Source: Ostrinia nubilalis (Eukaryota > Arthropoda > Insecta > Lepidoptera > Crambidae). Taken from it: a DNA stretch of 64,000 bases. Below are positions 36,501-48,500 of the stretch, in pieces. The first letter of the stretch is position 1. Every line of letters begins with the position of its first letter. The notes below the pieces were generated by a model. The model searched no databases. It was not told the DNA's origin and saw only the letters and a list, made by a program, of their open reading frames with translations. Location of the stretch: the NCBI RefSeq assembly GCF_963855985.1, contig NC_087095.1, positions 14,952,001 to 15,016,000 of the forward strand, written 5' to 3'. A program made the translations under genes and the position numbers.

Positions 36501-39500
36501 CTTCATGCCAAATTTCAAGATTCTAGGTCGACTGGAAGTACCCTTTAGATTTTGATTCCCTTGCGAGTACTTGCGAGTTTCAAAATATGCAGCTTAAATT
36601 GCTGTTTCTTTTGATTGCGTTGACATAGAAGTTTGATTTTGTTACAGCTTAAAGGTATTATAGACCTGAGTATTTGGTATGAATTTCAATTTAATACCTC
36701 TACGCGTTTATGAGGAAATGGGTAGTAAGATTAAAATTATTAAAAAAATATATATTATGTGATGTAACTAAAAATTTATGGTTTTCGTAATTTTTCCTTT
36801 ATCTATGCTATAAGATGTTGCTTCGTACCAAATTTCAAGATTCTGAGTTCACGGGAAGCACCCTGTAGGTTTTGATTCCCTTGCAAGTGTCGAAAATTTG
36901 CGGCATAAACGGCTGTATCTTTTGATTGCGTTGGCTTAGAAGTTTGATTTTTTCACAGCTTCAAGGGACAGTAGACCTGAGTAATTGATATAAATTTCAG
37001 CTTCATTCCTCCACGCGTTCCTGAGAAAAAGGGTCTTGACAGACGGACGGACGGACAACAAAGTGATCCTATAAGGGTTCCGTTTTTTCCTTTTGAGGTA
37101 CGGAACCCTAAAAACCCAATCAATGGGTGCGTTTAGCGAAAAAAGGGCTTGGAAGCACTTGCTAGCGCTGAAAAACAAACTATTCAGCTGTGTCGGCGAG
37201 GACACGTATACTAACTTCAATAGTGACGTGTTTGATTTATTTTTTAGCGGCGGCAACGCTTACCTCTTAGCAATCGCCATTTTAACAACAAATTCTTCTA
37301 AGCACTTTTTTCTTGCGCCAAACGCACCCAATGAAGGTCATATTATACCCGTTTAATTTAATTTCAGTTTGTAAGATAAACTCTATTTATGTGTAGTTGT
37401 GTACTGCGAATATCATATTGTGTTATGGTGTTTATGTACTTTTATCAATAAATTATTTTCAAACCTATTTGTACGCGTTTGAACGGAACGTTAATAGAAT
37501 TTTGAAAACAAATTGCATTACTCTAAAAACACTTATCAAAATCATATCGTTTTCAATCACAGGTTAGAACAAGAAAGAAGAGACCACGAAATGGCTGTGC
37601 GACTTGCAAAGGAAACGAACGGACACGTCGAAGGATCTCCGCCTCAGCTTAGAAGGTATACAAATTATTCTCTAAACATTCACGTGTACAAAGACCTAGC
37701 AATTTTTACGAATACGTGACGCGCGATTAGTACGGCTCGTAGCTCAAATTAGTTAAAATAAAGTAATAAATTACAAGTGACTGAACGAAGGATACAGTAC
37801 AGTCGGCGTCAAATACTTCGTGACACCCAAAGTGGACAACACTACCTTATTCTAATTGTAACAAAGACGTGTTGCGAACTTTTTGGCCACTTTGGGTGTC
37901 ACGAACTATTTGACGCTGACTGTACAAGAGAAATCTAGACAAATGAAATTTAGGAATCAAGGTTACGGCGGCCAGTTGTTCATTTATATTGCACTTTTCT
38001 AGATAAAAGTATTGGACATAATTTATTCTTTCACATTTGAAAAATTAAATCGTGCGTTTTTATACGACTGTGAAGAGACTCATAGAGGTGTCGTCAAATT
38101 CCTAAAGTTTTTGAGCTACAAACCGTACATTTTTATAATTCGATAAAATTTAATAATATAAAATAAAACACTGTAATATTTAACGTTTTAGCACACCGGG
38201 ACCGCGATATTTCTTCTTGTAAATAGCTTATGAACGAGCCATATTTATTATCGTTTTCAGTTTCGTCAAAAAGGCTGATTTGATTAATCCTTTTGTTAAT
38301 AAAAGGGTCTTAAATACATTAAATAATCTCCTTGCCATATTTTTGCAAATTAAAAAAAAATATGGAAAAGATCCTCTTATTAATCAGGGATTATTTTTGT
38401 TATGAATAGAAATAATAAACCTTAAATTATTTCTAGCTTCACAGCTCTGAAATAATTGTTGAAACTTGTTCATGTTCTGGCAGAATATCGACCCTTGTAC
38501 TATTTAAGAGTTGTACTGTTTAAGATGCCAGGTTTTTCTTTGGCGTGCCGTTGTCTGTAGATAATACTTTGGCTTATTAAGCCACGCCCCCTTGTAGTTT
38601 AATGACTATTTCTATTCATAACAAGCCTCTACGCTCGGTCCGGTTGAATTAAGCTCCGAAGCTGTGAAGCGTCGAGTAATATTGTGGTATGTTTGCACAG
38701 TTTCCCCACAATGGACTCAGTGAACGGGGAGAATAAGTTGAACAGGTACCCACACGATCACGTTACTCTGCACGCCGCCTTCTTAACGCCCCCTTTCAAT
38801 GCTCAATTATGGTTTACTCGGTGATACACTATCTTTTAGACCCTAAGATTTGGTGGGGATTACTAAAGCCTGGTCCGCGAGCACGTAGAATTTTGTCCAA
38901 TGACCCCAAGCTACTCATCCTTATCGCTCGCGCGTAATTATGTTGCTATCGCGCTCGCACACTCACTGCGGGCGCCCGTCGCACAGTCGCGACAGCAATA
39001 TAATTACGTGCGAGCGATAAGGATGGGTAGCTTGGGGTCATTGGACAAAATTCTACGTGCTCACGGACTGGGCTTTAGCGTCTATGCTTTCCGAGTAGCT
39101 ACAAAGTTTAATCTAAATGTATTAAACTATAGAAGCTAGTTTTGCATATTTGCTTTCTAGTTCTGCATTTGAAATCAACCAACAGGCCTCTAATTCGTAA
39201 AAATATTTATTAGATAGAAAAGGCTTTACGAATTAGGGCTCTGGTAAATAATTCGTTTGAGATCCAGCAACAAAAAAGACCGTTAATCGACTTTTTCCGT
39301 CACTGTACTTTTTCCTTTTATACTGCTAATAGGAGTGAGGGAGACAAATAGAGATTTACAATTGTCCTGATTAGTTACATAAAATTTCAAGACATATTGT
39401 CGCATTGAAAGGGGACCCTTACTGACACCTACTAACTGTGCTAACTTCCCAGCTTCCCTCTTCTACTGTATGCACGGATTTGTGTTTAGTTTTTAGTTGT

Positions 39501-42500
39501 GTATTAACAGTAGCAAAGGCATGAGACTGCAATACTGCAAGTAATATAAAGGGATAAACATGCAATGGTTAAACTTTCACAGGGTCTTTTATTCGTGTAG
39601 AACTACGGTTAGTCTTCAGGGGGCCTTAGTGCGAGTTTACAACAAATGTTTTCGCTAGCGACTGCATAAAAAATGACATAAAACGTATGACGGATGGTAC
39701 AGCGTCCCTAGCGGATACTTTCAAGAACTAAAATCTTCATAGACGACACAGGGAATCCTAGTGTGGAGTCCAGTGATGCTGTTAGTACATACTTACTGTA
39801 TAAATTGTAATCCGTTTTTATCAACCGACTTCAAAAAAAGGAGGAGGTTCTCAATTCGACCCGTATGTTTTTTTTTTTTCTATGTTTGTTACGCGATAAC
39901 TCCGTCAATTATGAACCGATTTGAACAAATCTTTTTTCGGCGTATAGGTAATACCTCAAGGGTGGTCCCATTTAAATTTAATAATAAAAAAAACAACCCC
40001 CAAGGGTGGAAAATTGGGGATGAACTTTTTTATACGCAATATCTCCGCCGATTATAAACCAATTTGAACGATGTTTTTTTGTTGAATAGGTATTATCAAA
40101 AGGGTGGTTTCATGCGAATTTGAAGAAAATATTTCACCCCCAAGGGTGTAAAATTGGGGATGAACTTTTTTATACGCAATATCTCCGCCGATTATGAACC
40201 AATTTGAACGATTATTTTTTTGTTGAATAGGTATTATCAAAATTTTTTAATTTTTAGTTTTTTTTTTGTGTTCACGCATTTGAAGTCGGTTATATTTTTT
40301 AAAAAAAGTTAATTATTCTGAATGTAACAGTAACCAGATCAGGTACTGTAATATTTTTTCATAGATTTTTTGACGCACTCGTTAGCGATGACGTTCAATT
40401 CAAACTCGCACTAAGCACACAGCATCAAAAACGGCCTTGGTCAATATTTCTTTTCAGCGCCCAATAGAGGAGTGAGACCTTGTATAAGTTTAGCTATTGC
40501 ATTAATATAATCCAGAGCCACGTTTGATGCATGTAAATAATGGACAGTATTAGTGTAGAAAATTAAACAGGTAATAGTTTCGTAGTTTAGTTAATCACTA
40601 AAGTATTTATTAGTTAATGCGTGTGGTGTTAAAATATTACTTACTTGTCCTTATAACTTATTAAAAATGTGCTAATATTTGTTTTCGTGCTTAATTATTT
40701 GGGTTGTTAATTAATCAATTTCAATTGATTTCGTTTTAGTAACAAGAAATCTATGTTTCAATGCATACACATTGGCACGCGATAATGCAATAATAGCTTG
40801 ATTTATCAGCTTATCAATGCTCTATCACGCAATACAATATTAAATAATGTCAATCGACAACAAAACAAATATCAAATACTTACTTACATTGAGTATTTTA
40901 ATAGCATGATTTTCAAACAATTTATCGAGACGGTTCTTTTGCCAAAACTAAAGTTGGAAATTAAAACATAATTATAACCCGATCGAGTTAACTGCACACC
41001 TCACACCCGTGACGTCACGCCTTCGCTCTGGTACGGACGGGACGAACGCGTAGAGGTGTGCGGGTGAGAATTCCAACAAGGTGCGCAGTTAGCGCGATCA
41101 GAGGTGGAATTGTGTAAAGCAATCGTAATCATTTGACAGTTCATAACGTACGATAGTCAGATAAACACAGCGTTTGACAGAATAATCGTACGTTATGAAC
41201 TGTCAAATGATAACGATTGCTTTACACAATTCCACCTAAAGTTGTACACAAAATTATAACCAAAACTACAAGTTTTCACAAAATGTGCGTAGATCGGAAC
41301 GCGTACGCATGCAGCAAGCCATGCAGGGCAAGCAGAAGTACGATCTGTCCAAGTGGAAGTACTCAGAACTGCGCGACACCATCAATACTTCGTGCGACAT
41401 CGAGCTACTGGAGGTCAGTAGTATAATATAATCAATCGTATGCTGTTGTTATAGATGCTATAATCCAACAAAAACATATACGTAACAATATTTGACGCAA
41501 AAGTGCTCTTATTACAACTACTTTTTCCGTGGGAGAGCCATGCTTCGGCACGAATGGGCCGGCTCGACCGGAGTGATACCACGGCCTCACAGAAAACCGG
41601 CGTGAAGCAGCACTTGTGTTGTGTTTCGCCGAGTGAGTGAGGGTACCGGAGGCCCAACCCCCCCCCCCCCCCTCCCCACCTCCCAATGATAGCGCAGTTA
41701 AAAACTATTTTACCCCAGGAGGGTACCAGCTGCGTTAGCGTTGGAGAATCCCTCACTGGACATCCATGCTCAGGACACAACACACCTGAGCGTGGATGCC
41801 CAGGCCGCCCCTCGTACTCTGGGGAGGGCAAAACCGCGCTCAACACCTGGGGCAAGAGCAAATTTACCATGGCACCCCCTGCCACGCTGACCGTGGACTT
41901 TTGCAATATCAGGGGCTTACACTCTAACCTCAATGCTGTTCACCACCACCTTGAGACAGCAAAGCCGGCCTTGCTTTTCTTAACCGAGACTCAGATATCG
42001 TCTCCTGCGGACACATCTTATCTCTCCTACCCTGGGTATAAACTGGAACATGCCTTTGTGCCTAGGGCCGGGGTGTGCGTGTACGTAGGGGGCAATATCA
42101 GTTCTCGACGCCTCAGCCACCTCGAAAGCAGGGACCTCTCCATCCTATGGCTCCGCGTAGACAGCGATGACCACCCCCGCGTCTACGCCTGCCTCTATAG
42201 GTCCCATAGCGGTGATGCCGAAACTGACCGACTCATTGAGCACGTCCAAATGGCTGCAGAATCAGTGCAGCAGCAGATCCCCTCTGCAGAGATCGTGATA
42301 CTTGGCGATTTCAACGCCCATCACACCGAATGGCTCGGATCGAGCAAAACCGATCATGCAGGGAGATCTGTTCACGACTTCGCCTTCGCATATGGCTTGA
42401 CACAACTGGTTACTACGCCCACGCGAATCCCAGATGTAGAGAGCCAAGAACCTTCACTGTTGGACCTTCTGCTGACTTCCCATCCGGATGGCTATCAGCT

Positions 42501-45500
42501 ATCCGTTGGCGCCCCTCTGGGCTCCTCGGACCATTGCCTTATCCGGAGTACGGTGCCACTCACGTGCTCGCCGCGACCACGAGTTGCATGCAGTCGCCGC
42601 GTGTGGCACTACAGGTCAGCAGACTGGGATGAGATGCGGTCCTTCTTCGCATCTTACCCCTGGAGGCAGGTTTGCTTCACGCAGGATGATCCCAGCGTCG
42701 TTGCTGATCTTGTTGCTGATGTGGTGCTGCAGGGTATGGAACTCTTCATACCGTCTTCTGTTGTTCCCATTGGTGGCAAATCTCAGCCTTGGTTTAGTCA
42801 ATCCTGCAAAAAGGTTTTACGCCGGAAGCAGGAATCCTACCAAGCCTGGGCAAATGCAGCGAGGCTACGGGATGAAAACACCAGCGCAATAAAAAAGGAG
42901 TTTAACTTTGCCTCTAGGTCTTTCAAAAGAGTCATTGCAAGGGCGAAGTCGGAGCACATTGGCAGAATTGGTGGGAAGCTAGAGCGTCTTCCTTCTGGAA
43001 CTCGTGCGTTCTGGTCTCTTGCCAAAGCTATCCAAGGAAATTTCTGCACGCCATCATTTCCACCCCTGCACATGGGAAACGGTTCGTTGGCCCACGATGC
43101 AAAGGAGAAAGCCGATCTTCTGGGCAAACTCTTTGCGTCCAACTCGACACTGGATGACGGGGGACATGAGCCACCGATTATACCAAGGTGTGAGAGCTGT
43201 ATGCCGGATATCCGGTTCCACCAAAGCTCAGTACGCCTGGCTCTATTTTCCCTGGATATCCATAAGTCGAGTGGGCCCGATGGAATCCCTCCTATCGTGC
43301 TGAGGACGTGCGCTCCAGAGTTAGCACCGGTTTTAACGCGCCTTTTTCGGCTCTCCTACCTCTCTGGCATAGTCCCGACCTCATGGAGGACAGCTTTGGT
43401 GCACCCGATCCCTAAAAAAGGTGACCGCTCAAATCCGTCCAACTATAGGCCGATAGCAATCACCTCCTTGTTCTCGAAGATAATGGAATCCATTATCAAC
43501 AGCCAGCTCCTTCGGTACCTAGAGGCCCACCAGTTGCTAAGTGACCGACAGTACGGTTTCCGTGGAGGTCGCTCGGCTGGTGATCTTCTGGTCTACTTGA
43601 CACATTGTTGGGCACAGGCGATCGAGACTAAGGGGGAAGCATTGGCGGTCAGTTTGGACATGGCGAAGGCCTTCGATCGGGTTTGGCACAAAGCGCTTCT
43701 TTCGAAGCTCCCTTCCTATGGGCTTCCCGAGAAATTATGCGGATGGGTCGCCAGCTTTTTAGCAGACAGAAGCATTAAGGTCGTTGTCGACAGCAAATGC
43801 TCAGACTCTATGTCTGTGAATGCTGGTGTCCCCCAAGGCTGTGTGCTATCGCCTACGCTCTTCCTTCTGCATATCAATGATATGCTGCAAATTAGCGGCA
43901 TTCATTGCTATGCGGACGACAGCACGGTTGATGCCGCTTATACCGGCCGCGCAAATATCTCTCGGGAGAACGTCATTGAGAGCCGTAACAAACTTGTGTC
44001 CGAAATTGAAACCTCCTTGAAGGAGGTCTCAGACTGGGGTCGACGCAATTTGGTCCAATTTAACCCTACAAAGACACAAGTTTGCGCGTTCACCGCCAAA
44101 AAGTTGCCGTTTGTCGTATCCCGCTGTTTCGAGAGCACTCCCCTAACTGCCTCAGCCAATATCGGAATCCTTGGTGTCGACATATCGAGCGAAGTCCAGT
44201 TCCGTGGTCATTTAGAGGGTAAGGCTAAATTAGCCTCGAAGAAGCTTGGTGTGCTCAATAGATCGAGACGGTATTTCACTCCAGCCCATCGTCTGCAACT
44301 TTACAAGGCGCAAGTTCGGCCTCATATGGAATACTGTTCTCATCTTTGGGCAGGTGCGCCCCAGTACCAGCTTCTCCCTCTGGACCGCATTGAACGGAGA
44401 GCAGCTCGAATCGTTGACTGCCAGGACATTTCGGATCGGCTTGACCCCTTGGCGCTGCGTAGAGATGTATCCTCACTGTGCATCTTCTATCGCATGTATC
44501 ACGGGGAGTGCTCCGAAGAATTATCCGGACTTATTCCTGCCGCCACTTTTCGCCACCGATCTACCCGACAGCACTTCCACCCCCATCACTTAGATGGTTG
44601 GCAGTCCACAACAGTACGTTTCTCTAGAAACTTCCTGCCCCGTACAACCAAACTGTGGAATGGACTGTCGTCTGCGGTGTTTCCGGACGGATACGACCTG
44701 CAAGCTTTCAAGAGGAGAGCGTATCTTTACCTTAAAGGCCGGCAACGCACCTGTAACGCCCCTGGGTCTGCGGGTGTCTATGGGCGACGGTAATCACTTA
44801 CCATCAGGTGATCCGTCTGCTCGTTTGCCTCCTATCACATAAAAAAAAAAAAAAAAAAAAAAAAAACCAAGGTCCACAGTGCTCAGATCGGTGTGTTTAT
44901 TTCAGCGGGACACCTTGGCGGCGCAATCCCTTGCATATATTTTGGTACCGAATATTTTAGTTGTCATGTTGTCTCATTGAAATAAGGCACACACACAGAT
45001 AAAGTGACGTAGATATCATCCACTTGCTGTTCATTACAGACCTAAGGATTTGTTTTACAGCTGTTTGATTGACTCTCTTTGGTTTATTTTGGGGAACGTA
45101 GTGTACCCCCTCCTTAATTTTGAATCCTGTTTCATCATCATCATCATCTCAGCTATAGGACGTCCACTGCTGAACATAGGCCTCCCCCAATGCTTTCCAT
45201 ATTACCCGGTTGGTAGCGGCCTGCGTCCAGCGCCTTCCTGCTACCTTTACGATGACGGATTAGCAAGCTGAAGTGGCAATGGGCAGGGCACATATAGTAC
45301 GCAGAACTGACAGTCGTCAGGCAGCAAGGTTCTGGAATGGAAGCCGCGTACCGGAATCCTGTTTGTTGTATTATAATAATCGGGTCACTATAAAACTATG
45401 TTCCATATTTCCTCCAGGCGTGCCGGCACGAGTTCCACCGCCGCCTGAAGGTGTACCACGCGTGGAAGGCGAAGAACGCGCGCAAGACCACCATGGCCGA

Positions 45501-48500
45501 GCAGGAGCGCGCGCCGCAGTCCATCATGGATGCCGGTAAGATGACACTAGTTTTGAACCTTATGTTATCGCACTAAAGTTTAAAATATGCCGGTATTAAT
45601 TTTGCCAACACCAGATAAAAGTCTAAGCCATTTCATGAGAATTACATGTCATCGGATCATTTGAAGCTTCTACTATAATACCTGAATGAAAATCACTCTA
45701 CATTTAGTCTTCACTCTCTTCAATTTACCGGGAGCAAATTAATTACTTAGCCTACACATTATAAGACACTTTCATTGTCCGGCAGACAGTGGTGACTGAG
45801 TTTGTTGCGGCGCTTCTTCTCAGCACTTGCCAAATGTTGGTCTCGAAGCGCTGGTAGGGTAAAAAGATTATGAGACATGTAGATGCTCCTTAAGAGCAAA
45901 ATGACGATTTGTAAGAACTATTTATTAGTCTAAACAAATAAAGAAATTTTGACTTGACTTGACACGATTACCAGACGGATTAAGGAGGTTTAATGTACTC
46001 ATATTTCTTCCTTAGTCGCCTCTTACGACGTTTACCGGAAAAGTGGGGCTGAAATAGCCTTCTAAGTTCCCTCACTCCCTCCATCCATGGTTGTCATTAA
46101 CAACTTACAGCCTCCACAACCCGTCTGTGGGCTGAGTGTGAGTTTACATCTGAACGTCCTCACTAGTGAGCGCGTTAAAAAAATATATGAAAATTTTAGT
46201 TCTTGAACGTTTCCGCTAGGGGCGCTGTACAATCCGTCATACATTTAATGTCACTTTTTTACGCGGTCGACATCAAAATGCGTTTGACGTAAACTCACAC
46301 TAGGCCCCCTGGTTAGTGTGGAATGTGTAGGCTAAATCCTGTATACCTTTGATTCTGGTAAAGTTGCGTCGTCCTGCAGTGGAGATCAAACGACCTGATG
46401 ACGTAAAGATGTATAATTTTCCAAAGTTTATTTGCCAAAATAAAATATTACATAATAATATTTAAAGTTAACTACTTAATTAACCTAAACTAAACCTATT
46501 TTTTTTTTGTATGTAGATGTATAATTAATTTTTCAGCCAAAACGCCCCGAATGCTGCAAAAGGGCGAGATCCTAGGCGCGCGGCACCGCTACTTCCGCAT
46601 TCCCTTCGTGCGAACCACCAGCGACGCGGCCGACCGGCGCGGCTGGTGGTACGCGCACTTCGACGGGCAGTACGTGGCGCGGCAGATGGAGCTACACCCG
46701 GACAAGACGCCCGTCCTGCTGCAGGCCGGTGAGTGACGTCACAGCGACGCGGCCGACCGGCGCGGCTGGTGGTACGCGCACTTCGACGGGCAGTACGTGG
46801 CGCGGCAGATGGAGCTACACCCGGACAAGACGCCCGTCCTGCTGCAGGCCGGTGAGTGACGTCACAGCGACGCGGCCGACCGGCGCGGCTGGTGGTACGC
46901 GCACTTCGACGGGCAGTACGTGGCGCGGCAGATGGAGCTACACCCGGACAAGACGCCCGTCCTGCTGCAGGCCGGTGAGTGACGTCACACGTGGGCGGGG
47001 ACATAGCTCGTGGAACTGACGCTCGTTGCATCATCAGAAAAGTTCTTCAATAGTGAATAGAGGAATCCGAAAACTAGGCTTTTCATCATTCGACGGCCAG
47101 TACGTGGCGCGCCAGATGGAACTACACCCGGATAAGACGCTAGTACTGTTGACGTCACAAGTGGGCAGTGGGCGGGGTTTGTAACTCGAGGACCTGACGC
47201 CCGTTTTCTGCATAGAGAGACGTATCTAATTATCTTTTCTAGAACAATTCTGTGATTCAAGTGCTAGAAATCCTACTGCAGTACGTCAGCCTCAAACATA
47301 TTGGTGGAGCAGCATTTACGCGTGTTTATCTCTGCTGATGGAGACGTACTAAAGTAGCATTTCTATACAGGGTGTTAGGTAAATGGGTATATGAGCCGAC
47401 ACTAGCCCATGTTAACATGGTCATATAAATGGTATAGTGAAGTCAGAAAATTGATATCTTCATTTTAATTATTTTATTTTTCATACAAATCGGATTTCAT
47501 AAAATTAATTTTGTATGAAAATTATAAAAAATAAAATGATGATATCAATTTTCTGACTTCACCATACCATTTATATGACCATGTTAACATGGGCTAGTTT
47601 CGGCTCATATACCCATTTACCTAACACCATGTATACGCAACCGGGCTTAATACGACGTGTATTTCGTTTCTACAAATTAAACCTTATCCTAACTAAATAA
47701 GGTCGTTTATTGCAGGTGTGGACGACATGCAAATGTTAAACAATTACGTATTTCGTTTTTGCAAAATAACCCTTATTCCAACTAAATAACCGCGTTAATT
47801 GCAGGCGTGGACGACATCCAGATGTTTAACAACCACGTATTTTGTTTTTGCAAAATAACCCTTATCACCACTAAATAAGGTCGTTTATTGCAGGCGTGGA
47901 CGACATGCAGATGTTTAACAATTACGTATTTCGTTTTTGCAAAAATAACCTTTATCACCACTAAACAAGGTTGTTTATTGCAGGTGTGGACGACATGCAG
48001 ATGTTTAACAATTACGTATTTCGTTTTTTGCAAAATAACCCTTATTCCAACTAAATAACCGCGATTGTTACAGGCGTGGACGACATGCAGATGTTAAACT
48101 TACGTATTTCGTTTTTGCAAAATGACCCTTATCCCAACTAAATAAGGTTGTTTATTGCAAGCGTGGACGACATGCAGATGTTTAACAATTACGTATTTCG
48201 TTTCTACAAATTAAACCTTATCCTAACTAAATAAGGTTGTTTATTGCAGGCGTGGACGACATGCAGATGTTTAACAATTACGTATTTCGTTTCTACAAAT
48301 TAAACCTTAACCCAACTAAATAACCGCGATTATTGCAGGCGTGGACGACATCCAGATGTTTAACAACTACGTATTTCGTTTTTGCAAAATAACCCTTATC
48401 CCAAGTAAATAGCCGCGTTTATTGCAGGCGTGGACGACATGCAGATGTTTGACAATCGACAGCCAATTCGTTTTTGCAAAATAACTCTTATCCCAACTAA

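Noticed and set aside
41686..41870. Start of the LINE protein at 41686
   Set aside because: Not fully rejected, but the 60 residues before 41870 look like translated 5' region rather than conserved domain; the ATG at 41870 is the more likely start.
41415..41933. 172-codon minus-strand ORF
   Set aside because: Antisense of the LINE 5' region and ORF start; low-complexity Gly run from a C-tract; a shadow.
46525..47034. 169-codon minus-strand ORF with repeated [13 protein letters not shown]
   Set aside because: Antisense of the GC-rich exon 19 copies; repetition follows the 123-bp period.
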